Of a stretch of DNA of 64,000 bases, positions 45,757-56,918 are shown one piece after another (position 1 is the stretch's first letter; every line of letters starts with the position of its first letter). The stretch spans positions 372,001 to 436,000 of the forward strand of contig KE546978.1 of the NCBI GenBank assembly GCA_000442125.1, given 5' to 3'. A model generated the notes under the pieces. It did no database searches. It saw only the letters and a program-made list of their open reading frames with translations, and was not told where the DNA came from. Both the position numbers and the translations under genes were made by a program. Origin of the DNA: Opeltia flavorubescens. Lineage: Eukaryota; Ascomycota; Lecanoromycetes; Teloschistales; Teloschistaceae.

Positions 45757-47559
45757 CTAAGAGTCCCAGATTGGTCCATAGGCTGGAATACCTCTGCTCT
45801 CCATACCGTACACCACTTTGCGCGTCAGGCTAGGATTGGAGATAACAAAGACTGCCTCGGCGTTGGATTGTATGTAGAGGTGGTAAGCCAACGCCACCAT
45901 GTCGGGTCGCCCGGACGCTCGTGTGTTGATGATCATTGCGTCAGGATCAGCCTTGCATACCGTTTCCATAATGTTCTCCCCATATGTTTTCTCCGGGTTG
46001 GGCGTGGACCAGAGCAGGCGGCAAGGCATAGGATGTGAGACTAGCATCGAGAGCACGGGTCCAATGCCCGATCCGGTCGTCACGATCACGATCCTCCTGA
46101 AGACGATGGCCATGCGTAGCACCCCCGTGATAGGTATACCACGCACCCAATAGGCACGTGCAGGCTCCATGATCTGCTTTTTGGTCCAATCCCCAGCATC
46201 TGATACAATCAGCGAGAACGACTGGCCATCAGCTGCTGGGATCGAGGCAAAGGCATGCCATTCCTTGAGGGGATTGTCGGAAATACGGATTCCCAGAATA
46301 GGCCCTATCTTCATGTACTTGAAATGTATTCGGACTGCATGATTAGATAGTACCTCGGGAAATGCTTCGACCTTGCGTAACCGGAGCCAGGGTAAGATGG
46401 TAAAAAACGTTATGACCACTAGAATCCAAAATGCTGGTGACTGGACGACCGTCATACCCAAGGAATCAGATCCAGGCATATCCGAAGCAGCTTTGGAAAC
46501 TAAGAGAATCAACACCCAAAACAACCCTACCGCAGCCCATCCCGCAAATCGATGGATTGCTTCGAAGGTATTGTGCGAGACAATGCGGAATTTGGGGATA
46601 GCAAAGACACAGATCGAGAGGAATAGAGCTAGTAAAAGATACGTGATGGCCATTACTGCTGGTTGATTGTAGTTGCCCGAAGCGTAGTCCTTGGTAATTA
46701 GTGCAGTGAATAGGATGAACCACACAGTCGCCGACACGGCGCAGCCGCTATGAACTCCGCCAAAATGATATAGTTTCGCGATGATGCGCCTGATCCGTAG
46801 CGGAAACCACCATGGGGTTGCGCAACAGATGGCGTAGAGAGAATTGATGACATTTTCCTGGCGGATCAAGAAAGCGGCCAGTACGTTGGTAGCTGCTGCA
46901 GTCGCTACATCGCCACGATCAGGGCCCCAAGGTTTTGAGTCACGGTTTTGAACAAGCAGTATAATGAAGGCGACCAAGTTTCCCAGAAGACAAATGGCGA
47001 AAAGGCGCTGGTAGACGGTAACGAAATTATGGCGTAGTCCACGCCAGATACGTCGTTCACGCTTCTCTGGAAGCTTTGGCATGTCATCAGGTGGGACTGA
47101 GATGCGCCAGCTCGAACTGTAAGAATTGTTGGCCACATGGTGTCCACGCATATGGACAGTAGGTTCAATGTTGGATTTCTCAATCTCATTTGCTCCAATC
47201 TGTTTTGAGACCATCATCGGCGCCATAGCCTTCTCCAAATCGTCCGATGAGCTGCTAGACGTGATCGAATCGTCATTCAGCGTATTTTCGGTGGGATAAC
47301 CCAAGGATGAAGCTTTGGCGGTCGTCATTGTTTCCGGGCGGAAGCTGGCGTCGGTCACCAGGAGGTCTGATGGATTGGCTTTGACATTGTCGGCGTCAGC
47401 GGCATACATCTGGTGCATACTGTGGTACGATTCGGGCGGACTTTGCGTGGGTTTGACTGGTGACTCCATGGCTGTAACGAGCGAAGCTGTAGTCGAAGTC
47501 TCACCACTGTTGGTCCTAACACTTAGATCTAATGGCCCTGGCTGGGCTTGTTGGACCAT
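45757..47559 (-). CDS. TmpA-like integral membrane flavoprotein / oxidoreductase
   Basis: This single-exon gene encodes 600 residues. The first 165 or so are polar, with MRGHHVANNSYSSSWRIS before a basic stretch. About seven hydrophobic helices follow (FAICLLGNLVAFIILLV, GCAVSATVWFILFTAL, AITYLLLALFLSICVFAI, FAGWAAVGLFWVLILLV, FWILVVITFFTILPWL). The C-terminal half is soluble and ferredoxin-reductase-like, with IVIVTTGSGIGPVLSML as a nucleotide-binding loop. This layout resembles A. nidulans TmpA, a membrane flavoprotein linked to a conidiation signal. Classical ferric reductase heme motifs are not obvious. The first ATG in frame is at 47559. Assignment to the broad family is good; orthology to TmpA is less sure. 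Confidence 0.7.
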   Translation of the reverse strand: MVQQAQPGPLDLSVRTNSGETSTTASLVTAMESPVKPTQSPPESYHSMHQMYAADADNVKANPSDLLVTDASFRPETMTTAKASSLGYPTENTLNDDSITSSSSSDDLEKAMAPMMVSKQIGANEIEKSNIEPTVHMRGHHVANNSYSSSWRISVPPDDMPKLPEKRERRIWRGLRHNFVTVYQRLFAICLLGNLVAFIILLVQNRDSKPWGPDRGDVATAAATNVLAAFLIRQENVINSLYAICCATPWWFPLRIRRIIAKLYHFGGVHSGCAVSATVWFILFTALITKDYASGNYNQPAVMAITYLLLALFLSICVFAIPKFRIVSHNTFEAIHRFAGWAAVGLFWVLILLVSKAASDMPGSDSLGMTVVQSPAFWILVVITFFTILPWLRLRKVEAFPEVLSNHAVRIHFKYMKIGPILGIRISDNPLKEWHAFASIPAADGQSFSLIVSDAGDWTKKQIMEPARAYWVRGIPITGVLRMAIVFRRIVIVTTGSGIGPVLSMLVSHPMPCRLLWSTPNPEKTYGENIMETVCKADPDAMIINTRASGRPDMVALAYHLYIQSNAEAVFVISNPSLTRKVVYGMESRGIPAYGPIWDS

Positions 47560-48237
47560 GACTTGAAAACAGGTCACTAATCATGGAATGAGCGGAGAGG
47601 AACAACAACTGGCAAGAGTGAGCCATGTGGTGCAGGGTCGAAGCAAGGAAATTGATGGGAATGTATGAAAGCTTACCTCTAAGACAATTCAAATGGTAAA
47701 GAATGTAAGGTCTGGAACCCGAATACGGCGGATTGGATCGGTAGATAACATGGAGGATGAGGAGTCAGAAGATCTTATGCAACCGTATCTCATAGAACAA
47801 AAGTCGGATATGATGGAGGGGCGGTGTCGCAGGTTGAAAGGAAAGTGAAGGATTCGGAAACGCTGAAGGATGATGATACAGAGATCTGATGACGACAAAT
47901 TTGTGACGAAGGAGTTCAACGAAATATTGTGGAGGTCAGGGAACGATAAGTGCCAACAGGAAACGGTCCGGCCAAAGCCAATCGATTAATATCCATTGAC
48001 CAAAAAGTTTGACGGGGGGGGAGAGCACGAGAGCATGCCCATCGTACGTCTGCCTCCTCCCCTAAGGCAAGTTTAGCGATGGATGGAAGGCATGCAGGAA
48101 CTAGGCCCAGATATCCGGATGCTAGGTGCATGTTGTGTTTGGACTACTACGCCCGAAATAGAGTAGAGAGATGCGGCGAAAGGAGGAAGAATGAAGCAGT
48201 CAGCAAAGTTTGATGTCTGCCACCTACTTCAGATGCA
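47560..48237. other. Intergenic DNA, TmpA-like gene upstream region
   Basis: No gene seen. A poly-G run (gggggggg) sits near 48014. Confidence 0.5.
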
Positions 48238-48639
48238 TTAGCAATATCGCCTGCCAACCCAGCCTATCAGCGCGAACGAACAGAGAAGCAAGCCATACAA
48301 GGATGTTGCATCCACAACGGGAACGGGAGCATGACTTGGTAGCAGCGGGGATTGCGTAGCCATCCACTCGGCGAGAGCTGAGTATTCCCAGGTTGATCTG
48401 ACCTCTGTCGTTGTAGATTTCCTCCTATTCAACGGCTGAACTTCCATTCCGTCATGGCCTACTGTATGAAGTCCTAACACAAGACGACTCACCCAAGGCG
48501 ATGAACAGGTGCTGAGGCTTGCACGGTTTCGTGTTGAAGCACGAGCGCCAGATCCTTGCAACTCCGGTAATGCCGGCAATGCCGGAGCCGCTGTGGACCT
48601 CGAGATGCTTTGCTTGTTCTGGCTGGCCTCCGTTCCCAT
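48238..48639 (-). CDS. Possible small tail-anchored protein
   Basis: A 133-residue ATG-initiated frame starts MGTEASQNKQSISRS. It runs through a Pro/Ala/Ser-rich region and has a hydrophobic stretch at the very C-terminus (SLYGLLLCSFALIGWVG) followed by RRYC. That is the layout of a tail-anchored protein. Inside the frame a GTGAGT donor occurs at about 48495, so part may be intronic. No family recognised and no conserved motif; it could be a chance frame in a 3.4 kb gene-poor stretch. Confidence 0.3.
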   Translation of the reverse strand: MGTEASQNKQSISRSTAAPALPALPELQGSGARASTRNRASLSTCSSPWVSRLVLGLHTVGHDGMEVQPLNRRKSTTTEVRSTWEYSALAEWMATQSPLLPSHAPVPVVDATSLYGLLLCSFALIGWVGRRYC

Positions 48640-51615
48640 GTTGGATTTGTTGGAAATGCTAATTTAGCAGTCCTGGAAGTGAAATTAGTTGCTGAGCTAG
48701 GCCGAGAGAATGACCTTAATTTGGCTTACTCTTGACCCCGCTATTTGCCTTATCTGATTTATCTGATTTGGAACCCGAGGCCAACTAATGGGACTCTGAA
48801 CAATTGCATCTTGGTCGTCAATTCAATCCCATGAATGAGTTCGCTTGTCATAGAAGCAGACAGTCAAAAGAATGACCAAAGGCTCGCCGGCCGATGCATG
48901 CTGCCTAAACATCCGCTGGAAAGGCCGTTGATGAGACAAGATCTCCCCAGTAGCCGAAAGGATGAAAATGCTTCGTCGGTTGAAACGATTTCTCGCAACT
49001 CTCCACATCTTATAGACTGCGCTCGCATGTACGACCGCCACGTACTGAGACGATCATAGGATGCTTGACGTTACCTGCTCCCCCGGACTGCGCTGCACCT
49101 GTCCGCTGCTGGTTCCAAGCGATCCAATCGACCCACCGGCATCTTCTGCCGCCAATCTCTAACCGTCGCGGTACGACTTGGATCGATCTTGGGCCGGGCT
49201 AGGCCGAGATCTCACGCGTAGTAATCGCCAAATTATCTTTTGTCATGCCGCAGCATTTCGACAATATCATCATGCTCAATAATTCTTTATGAGATCCCAA
49301 ACGAAATATATCGGACAACGTTATAGGAGTGGAAAAGTAACAGAGATGAGTGTTTGGAAATCTCAATGAAAGCTCAACGAGCCAACCCTTAGGTAAGAAA
49401 CAAAGTGAATAGAAGCGAATGAGACACGGCAATCTCCAGCCAAAAGTCACCGAATCTTATACAAAAGCTGCGTAAGTTGTTCCGACTTCCTTTCCAATAC
49501 TAGAGCTCAAGATTTTGGCTAAGATCTTGAGGTAATCGAGGTATTTATTGCAATATTTGCTTCGCGGTTGCTATTGTGATGTTCTCGTGCCAAACCTGGG
49601 CTCTCTAGTCATTTCTGACGCAATTTGTGTCCAATATCGGTATGTGAAGTAACACGGAAATCTTACAAGGACACTCGGACCAGGCCTTAGGTGTACAGAG
49701 AAAATGACAGCTGCTGTATTGTTTGACAGCGTCTGCAAGACCGTTGCGGCGGTTCGAAAACGTGCCACCCAGTGGTCACCAGAACATCATGTCGTGTAAT
49801 GTGGGTGAAGGTGCTTCGGGCCTTCTGCACGCTGCCTTCTGTCCAAGACTGGCAGAATGAGGGTATCTGTTGTCTATTTGCATAAATACTTTATTCTGGC
49901 GACTTGATATCAGGCTATCCAAGTCTTGAACACGACTATGCTTAATAGGAGTTTGACACGGATGCCATTTGTTATGTAAAAAGCTGGATTCGACGTCAAG
50001 ATGCAGGTACGTCTCAAGGGATGGTAACGTGGGAGGAGCTTTCTGTACACGATCACCATACCGCTTGCTTCGAAACGGTTTGCTGAACGGCTGAGTGTGC
50101 AATTGCGCCACTAACGTGGTTGCACAGTCGACAAAAACCAGATTGGGTAACCACCTTCAGCCAGACTCGCTCGACCAGAGGATTTCAGGGAGGTTTATGA
50201 TATCTTTGACTTCGAAGCTCAAAAGCCAAGTTCATGTATTAGTAGGAGGGCCAGGTCTTTCGAAAATTTTGCTTGGCGTTGGCGGCCACTTTTCAGAAAT
50301 ATTGCTCAGCTCGATTCAGTGCAGTGATATCTCTATAGGCCACGAGTGACTCGTAATGATGAACCTCGGAATTTGACCCGGCGGTGACCTTTGAAAAGAT
50401 GGGATGTTCTAGTCATAGGGTCGGCCTACTGCACAACAATTGCTGGCGTGATGTCATCGCTTGATCCTGGATCCGTATCATCAGAAAACATAACCTCGGA
50501 GTGACTGGCATGGACACGGAATACAGAAATCGATCGAAACTGCCTTTGGTCTTTGATTACTTGGAGTGCATCCTTTGCAAATGTTCCAAAACCCAGCACT
50601 TTTGCTGTTATTTGCGGTATTAGAACGCTAAATTGGACTACCTTGTTGGGCAGCTTAAGGATTAGGAAGCAGCGAGCGTGGATGGCTAGTGGGATTGATG
50701 GAATTCTGGATACTGCTGGGACTCGAGCCTCTCTCTTGATATGCAACATACAGTCCCAGAGATCGATGAGACAAGATTTTTATATGGAACAGAGGTGCCA
50801 TAGCTCAACGAAAAGCTGAATCTACCTTACCCTGAACTTGAATTTGCCACATGACTTTCGCTTTCTGGGCAGAGACCCGTCCTCTGCAGTCTGTAGACGG
50901 GATAACAGGTTCTCGTTGGTGCTTTTCCTGATATATCGTACTTATTGGGTACGGAATGAAATCTTCGCCTTGTGTAATTTGAGTGCCATAGCCAGGCGAG
51001 CCAGGCGAGCCAAGCACGGACGTTAAGATTATCCATATTCTGTTGAGAGTGAGACTTGCAAGACTTGATAGCAGTCCGCCCCCAAAGCTTAGATAATCAT
51101 CAACGGTCAGACAGTACCAAGTATTGAGAGTGCCCCACACCCGCTGGTGCCACCTCCCACTTCTGACGGCAGCCCACGCAGAGATTCTGCATGCCCCTTT
51201 TTCTAGCCTCCTCTGGCCTGCACCGTCTCACCAAGAGAATTCACACGATAACGAGCGCTTTATCGGATTGCTGCAATTCCTGGCCCTCTCCATCCTGATA
51301 GATCCAACGGCCATGCTGCGAATATTGATTACAGCCATGGGAGTCACAGTGGTGGCTTGAACTCCCCGAGTTTGTTATGCCAAGCAGAAGCCAAGAGGCT
51401 AGAGTTTTGATAATCCGAGCAATCCTTGGGCTGAATTGAACCACAGCGTTGTTCCTTCTCCTGAATCCATCTTGTCGCATGCTCCTCTTACATCGTTGTC
51501 TTTAGCGGTGTAAAGGCTTTGCTTTTCTTTTCTCGTGTAGTATTGCTTGCTCCGCAGCTTATTGTATGTTTGGTTCAATGTTATTTGCTACTCGACCAGC
51601 ATTTTAATCGCAATC
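48640..51615. other. Gene-poor region of about 3 kb
   Basis: Several frames of 60-110 codons exist on both strands (for example around 50426-50749 on the minus strand), but none shows a recognisable family or can be extended by plausible splice sites. A short 'gccaggcga' duplication lies near 50994. I see no transposon end. Confidence 0.45.
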
Positions 51616-53035
51616 ATGGGCCCGCCCCCAACCCCGAAGAGGGACGTCGTCTGGATAGACGTACATTCCCCTACAGTCTTGAGGATGGTCTCAGAGCTGA
51701 CATTTGTATCTAGGGACTTCGAGGAATTGCTTCTGTTCTCGTTGTCACCGCACATATCTGCCGATCCCTCGTCCCCCATCTACTCTCGCCAGCAATGTCT
51801 GACAAGCTTCCACCGACCCTGTTTCAGCTACCCTTTATACGTTGCCTTTTCATGGGCAGAGCGAGTGTGGCAATCTTCGCCCTCGTGACCGGCTACGTCA
51901 ACTCCTTGGGCCCCCTAAAACGAAGCCGTGCGGGCAACGCCGATGTCGCTCTCTCAGGTGTTGCCAAAAGTGCTTTCCGCAGGTTCGGGCGCTTCATGAT
52001 CCCTGCCATGGTTGCGACAACTCTCAGCTGGCTTGCATGTCAGTTTGGTGCTTACAACGTTGCTCATTTTGCCAATTCTGCGTGGATTCGAGACACCAGT
52101 CCCGTACCTAGCTCTTCCTTCGCCGGTGCATTTTACGACTTGTTCAAAAACCTGGGTACAACGTGGATAGACGGGTACAATACATACGACAGGATACAAT
52201 GGACCCTTACGTATCTTCTCAAAGGCTCTATGATGACCTACCTTTCCTTGTTCGCCCTCGTCTACGTGAAGCCTCGATGGCGGATGGTCATCCTTGCTGG
52301 GATGTTCTATTTCAAATGGAAGAGCGGTGATTGTAAGTCGAGAAAGATCGGATGCTACGCCAGTGTATTGACATTTGTGAAGCGCTTGTAGGGTTCAATA
52401 TCTTCTGCGGGATACTCCTCGCCGAGGTGTCTATCGACCCTGATGTTGCCAGCTTCGTGGCGGCACACCCCTATCTACGGGCAATCAGCTCTTCCACGTT
52501 GATCACACTTGGTCTCTTCTTTTGTTCATACCCTGAAGAGCACCCCGAATGGGCTCGCTGGTCGAACAAGATGCTGCATTTTGGTTACTGGATTTTTCCA
52601 AGCGGTGTTGAATTTGCAAGATATTTTCCTGGCATGGGCGCGGATATGGTGGCAACGGGAATTATGTTTAACACGACTGCGAAAACAATCCTTTCGCACC
52701 GCTTCCTTTGCTGGATGGGCAAGCTTAGTTGGCCAGTGTATCTGCTCCATGCCCCTTTGATACGGACAGTCCTGACCTGGGTGTTATTTGGTGCATCGGT
52801 ACGTCCACCGCAAGGCAAGGATCAGAACGGAAATCAATTACCGCCCGGATGGTTACCGATTGCGAACCCCTGGATTGTTACATTCGCTATACCCTTATTC
52901 TACGTTTTCCTCTATCGGGTCGCTGGTCTTTGGGCTCAATTTGTGGACCCTTGGTGTACAAATGTCACGCAGCAGTTTGAGAACATGGTCTTTCGCGATG
53001 ATGCCAAGGTCGATAAACCACTGTTATTGTCGTAG
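51616..53035 (+). CDS. Acyltransferase-3 family integral membrane protein
   Basis: Acyltransferase-3 proteins are polytopic enzymes that move acyl groups onto sugars, lipids or other acceptors. Exons 51616-51660, 51714-52332 and 52392-53035 give 435 residues. The first exon (MGPPPTPKRDVVWID) joins GLRGIASVLVVTAHICRS, the family opening with its conserved histidine. Later hallmarks are GRASVAIFALVTGYVNSL, RRFGRFMIPAM, the Trp-rich loop QWTLTYLLKGSM, and LSWPVYLLHAPL in a late helix. Introns of 53 and 59 bp have GTACAT and GTAAGT donors. The ATG at 51795 lies within exon 2 and is not the start. Acceptor and substrate cannot be told from the sequence, and no biosynthetic cluster surrounds it. 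Confidence 0.85.
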
Positions 53036-53934
53036 CGTCCTGTGGATTATCAGGATTGCTTTTCTGTACAAAGCGGTACTCTACTATAGTGTATAATTTT
53101 GGATACCCGCCGATAGGATGTACTGGGATGGGATTGGTTGGGAGCGGCATTGCAATGGCGTTATGGCCGTGGATCGGATTCGACGGGTCCCGCCAAGGGG
53201 CTGAATCGCGCATGTATCGTGACAATAGACCTTTGTATAGAGGCTTTCAAGTAGTTATTGACTGCTATAAGCATGATAAGCATGGGGTCTCTAATCGAGG
53301 GCAGTGACAGGCAAGTAAACTAAGCCAATGTTTCGGAGACCTCTTTATCCTGATTTTGCGTTAAAATAGGTAGGTTCATTGATGCAGTGGTGCAGACAGT
53401 ATCCTCTACCTATTGCAAAAGGCCTGCCTGGTGTATTTGTTGTTTGCAATGTCTAATGCTGACCATGATTTCCAGTGAAATTTATGGTGTTCTGCTGCCT
53501 AGTCAATGTACCTTCCACATCCAAGTATACTGCATTGATGAGATTTCCCCATAACTACATAGTCCAACACCAAGTCATCACATTTTTGCCCACGCTGCAA
53601 AGATGATATTTCCTTCAAGGAACGAACAAATTGTTATGTTCCCTTATTCCATGACACCTTCATTGCACGTATTCATATCTTGTGAAGTTGCCTTCAAAGT
53701 CGCTCAGGCTGATATTTGAGGATGCTTGAGCCTAATATCCATTCTTTTCTATCTACATTCTCTCATTCGTGGTACCGATCCCTTTTGGAGCCAAAAAGCT
53801 TCAGGGGTCTAAGATTATAGCTAATTGAATTCGGATGTTGCAGGAGTGTTTGACACCGATTCGAGGAATACTGCATCACAAGAGCACATTGCCTGGAACA
53901 TACCCTATCGCGGCGGTGACGCTGGGATTTCGAT
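53036..53934. other. Intergenic DNA
   Basis: AT-richer DNA between two plus-strand genes, without a supported frame or repeat. Confidence 0.5.
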
Positions 53935-55904
53935 ATGGCTTCTAATACCATGGAGACTATGACTAACATTCATCAAGACCCAGATGGCGGCCGATCCACC
54001 ACGTCCAGTTCTACCATGCTTGCCAAACGATTACACAATATCTTAAGCTTACCTACGGAGGTTCTCCAAAACATTTGCTACCAAATGAATGCTCAAACCT
54101 TTGCCGTCGCTTTGATGACCTGCAAGGCATTCCGAAGTGCTGGGCTGAGCAGGTCTGTTTTGCTTCGCCATCTTGGGACAGTCCTCGGATGGCGGAAAGA
54201 GCTGAAAGACCTTACGGCTGATGAACTTTTCGATCTCTTCGGGTTGCGAATTACAACCGGTCTGCATTCTGCTGGTGTCTTTGCAGACATAACCATCCAC
54301 AAACTCATCGGAGGGTCCAGCTTAGCTAAAGCAGTGATCTCTTGCAATAATGGAGATTATCTTGCAACCGTGGGTAGATCGGGCGTAATCTTGGTGTACC
54401 GACTATTCCGGGACGGTGTCGAATTAGAGTCTCGACTGTGGCCAAAGGACTCTTCTTTCGACCCCGACAGCCATGAACTCATCAAAATAGCATTTTCTAC
54501 TTCTGGAGACATCGCAGCATTGTACAAGCCCGAATCTACCGATACCGTTAGCTCACACTTACCTCTGTTCACCTTCCAGCGGAAGCTGACAGGGTTGCGA
54601 AGGGAGGAGACAAGGATTTGGAACCAGGAAAGAAGAGATCTGGAGTACGAACAGAACAGTCAACCCACAGGGTTGGCCATGGCTCCAGACAGAACTGTTT
54701 GCGTTGCATGGACCAATTCAGACTGGAAAGGCTCCACCAAGTTCATGTTGTATATACGTGACGGGCACGAAACATATGGATCACAGTCTAGTAAGTAGAA
54801 TATTTCCCGAATCTTGAACTACATATATTACCATTTCTCTGCCTCCAGAAGTCAATCTTCTTCCAACAAAGTTTTGGTATACAGAGAAACACTGCGTACG
54901 TAGCACTATTGTCACATGACAATCCCATGGGTTGATGATTGCAAGTATCAGATTCGTCGTGCGAGGATAGGCAAATGTTTTGGCTTGTGGCGCATTGGAT
55001 AACGGTACCTGATTGTGTTGATGTAGGTCCATCACCACCATTTTCTACGTACCAGTTCAGTGACACAGCCGATGTTTCAAACGCAAGCAAGACAGCCTTC
55101 GAACCAAGATTTATTAATTCTGATAGATTTCTGACCTTCTATGATCGGAACGAGCCAGTATATTCGTGGTCATCCCCACAGTTCGGATTCCGCAGTCAAT
55201 GGAATCGGTCTGTTCGAGAGAATTCGGAAGCTATCGATATCGAGGGGGATGACCGGCCTTGGAAGTTCATGGTCGATGTGCCATTCTATGGACAACATAC
55301 CAATGGCCACCGAAGGTCCGATAGCTCCGAGTTGTCATGTCAAGAAAGCTACCTTGCCGTGAGCGTTGGATATCTGGCTGGAGAAAGCCAGGCCTTTATT
55401 GTTAGGTCTAACCACTATACATTGACCGAACATTGTTACCACACACAGATTGATCTCGCGGCAGGCCGCTTGCAATCAGACTGGCAAGCTGTTGCCTATC
55501 TAGCTGGATGGCGACAAGGTTCAAGTTCACTGGGCACAGTCATGGCCATCTCACGGCAAGGACAGAGGATAGCAGTAGCCAATTGGTCTCGGTTGTTGGT
55601 CTGGTCGTTCGATCCAACGATGCTCCACCACGAGGAACGCCAATATTATTTCCCGGCACGGGATTGGAACGACCGACGGAAGATTGGCCAAATCAGACCT
55701 ACTCAGCTTCGGTGCCCTGGGATAGTATACAAATTGACGTGGTGAGGAATCCTCCGAGTCTTTTCAATGACGAGACTCTCACTGGGTCATAGGCTTGACG
55801 AATACACTCTATATGGTGCAACAGATAAAGGAGTTGTGCGGTGGAATATGGACTTCACGAGTCGTGGTCGGCGAGAGATCCTAGAACTTGCTGTTGACAT
55901 CTGA
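53935..55904 (+). CDS. F-box protein with a beta-propeller-like C-terminal part
   Basis: F-box proteins link substrates to Skp1-cullin ubiquitin ligases. The F-box lies at about residues 36-72 (LPTEVLQNICYQMNAQTF, MTCKAFRS). The rest reads like propeller blades: LIGGSSLAKAVISCNNGDYLATVGRSG, GLAMAPDRTVCVAWTN, SLGTVMAISRQGQRIAVANWSRLLVWSF and, in the last exon, YTLYGATDKGVVRWNM. Exons read as 53935-54790, 54849-54899, 54946-55741 and 55793-55904, giving 604 residues. The junction between exons 2 and 3 is the weak point. It keeps frame only with the less usual donor GTAGCA at 54900, not the stronger GTACGT four bases earlier. Substrate unknown; such genes are numerous in Pezizomycotina. Confidence 0.75.
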
Positions 55905-56918
55905 TGCAAAAGCTTAACCATTAAGGAGGACAGCTGCACTAATATCTGAGGTGACGACATGGTGCGATAGGGATATCGCAGCTGGGGAAAAGGACGTGCA
56001 AAACATCACGAGGTAACGAGGTAACGAGGTAACGATAAAATAATTGTTTTGGCGGAGCGAATAATTTCTCTTGGAAGAAGGCTTTCTCAGTTCGATAGAG
56101 ATAATGCATATTTTGAAATGAAAGATACAGAGATGCTACTCTTCCAAGGTGTGAAGTAACCTTGACTAAGAACCTTAAATCCTTCTGGCGGACCCTGCCA
56201 TGATTGTGCTTTTCAGAGCATCGCTGGTCAGTCTTGCGTCCGGATCATTGTCTTACTTACACATTCTCTCCTAAAAACATTATTTGAGACTTTACATATG
56301 TATCATGATACATGTTTCAATGTCAATAATGTTGTCTAACATAGGGTAAATAGGATTGTTCATTGTTTTTTTGGGATTAAAGGCGGCGAAAATGAGGTGT
56401 CAGGGGTGAAAGGGTAAACGAAGATCGTCATTTTGGGGTGCCGCTATGGTGCCGCAAAATGACGTACGGGTGACGATGCACTTAGTCTCACGTCGAGCAA
56501 ATGGTCACTTTTTTGCCCTGCATACTATTGTCGAGTGAGCATAATCACCATCATTCCCCTTTACTCTGACCCTATCATTCTGCTTTAAAGCATCATCCTT
56601 CACAAGTAGTCCGTAGTCTTCCAGATAAGACTGCAGGTTATACTCCAGGTTCGTTCGTGTTCTGTACGACAGCTAGCAAGAGGTGCGAACCAGTGATCCT
56701 TCAAACTCCAATTCTTGCCCGTCGCATGGAAACAGCGAACTTATATACTTCTTCTCACCAGGTAGTCGCGACTCTTTTCCCCATCGTCCTGGCCGGACCG
56801 CTCTTGCGATCGCCGCATCCCTGAGTATGGCCACTTTACCCTTGACCACCATTCGATAGCCTTGCGAGCGAGATCACAACAGGTCAGCTTGTCGACCATT
56901 CTCCATTCGAGCTGCAGC
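55905..56918. other. Intergenic DNA, upstream of the phosphatase gene
   Basis: Contains three tandem copies of aggtaacg (56011-56034) and a perfect inverted repeat listed separately. No gene seen. The right part is pyrimidine-rich, as expected for a fungal leader. Confidence 0.5.
56426..56464. repeat. Inverted repeat with TGACG/CGTCA arms
   Basis: Perfect 10-bp arms cgtcattttg (56426-56435) and caaaatgacg (56455-56464) flank a 19-base spacer that itself holds 'ggtgccg' twice. It could form a hairpin, or act as a pair of ATF/CREB-type half sites (TGACG). It lies about 455 bp upstream of the phosphatase ATG. Confidence 0.6.

Noticed and set aside
45757-47559. Classical ferric reductase (FRE) annotation
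   Set aside because: The helix pattern and nucleotide-binding end are similar, but I could not find the paired heme histidines or the usual FAD motif in the expected helices.
50426-50749. 107-codon minus-strand frame with a protein-like texture
   Set aside because: No family resemblance, no flanking exon in phase, and overlapping frames of similar length on the other strand.
48238-51615. A transposon or gene cluster in the gene-poor stretch
   Set aside because: No transposase, reverse transcriptase or terminal repeat was recognisable, and the open frames there do not resemble known families.
41541-56918. Secondary metabolite cluster (acyl-CoA ligase, flavoprotein, acyltransferase)
   Set aside because: The three genes are 2 to 4 kb or more apart, with no PKS, NRPS, terpene synthase, P450 or cluster regulator between them.
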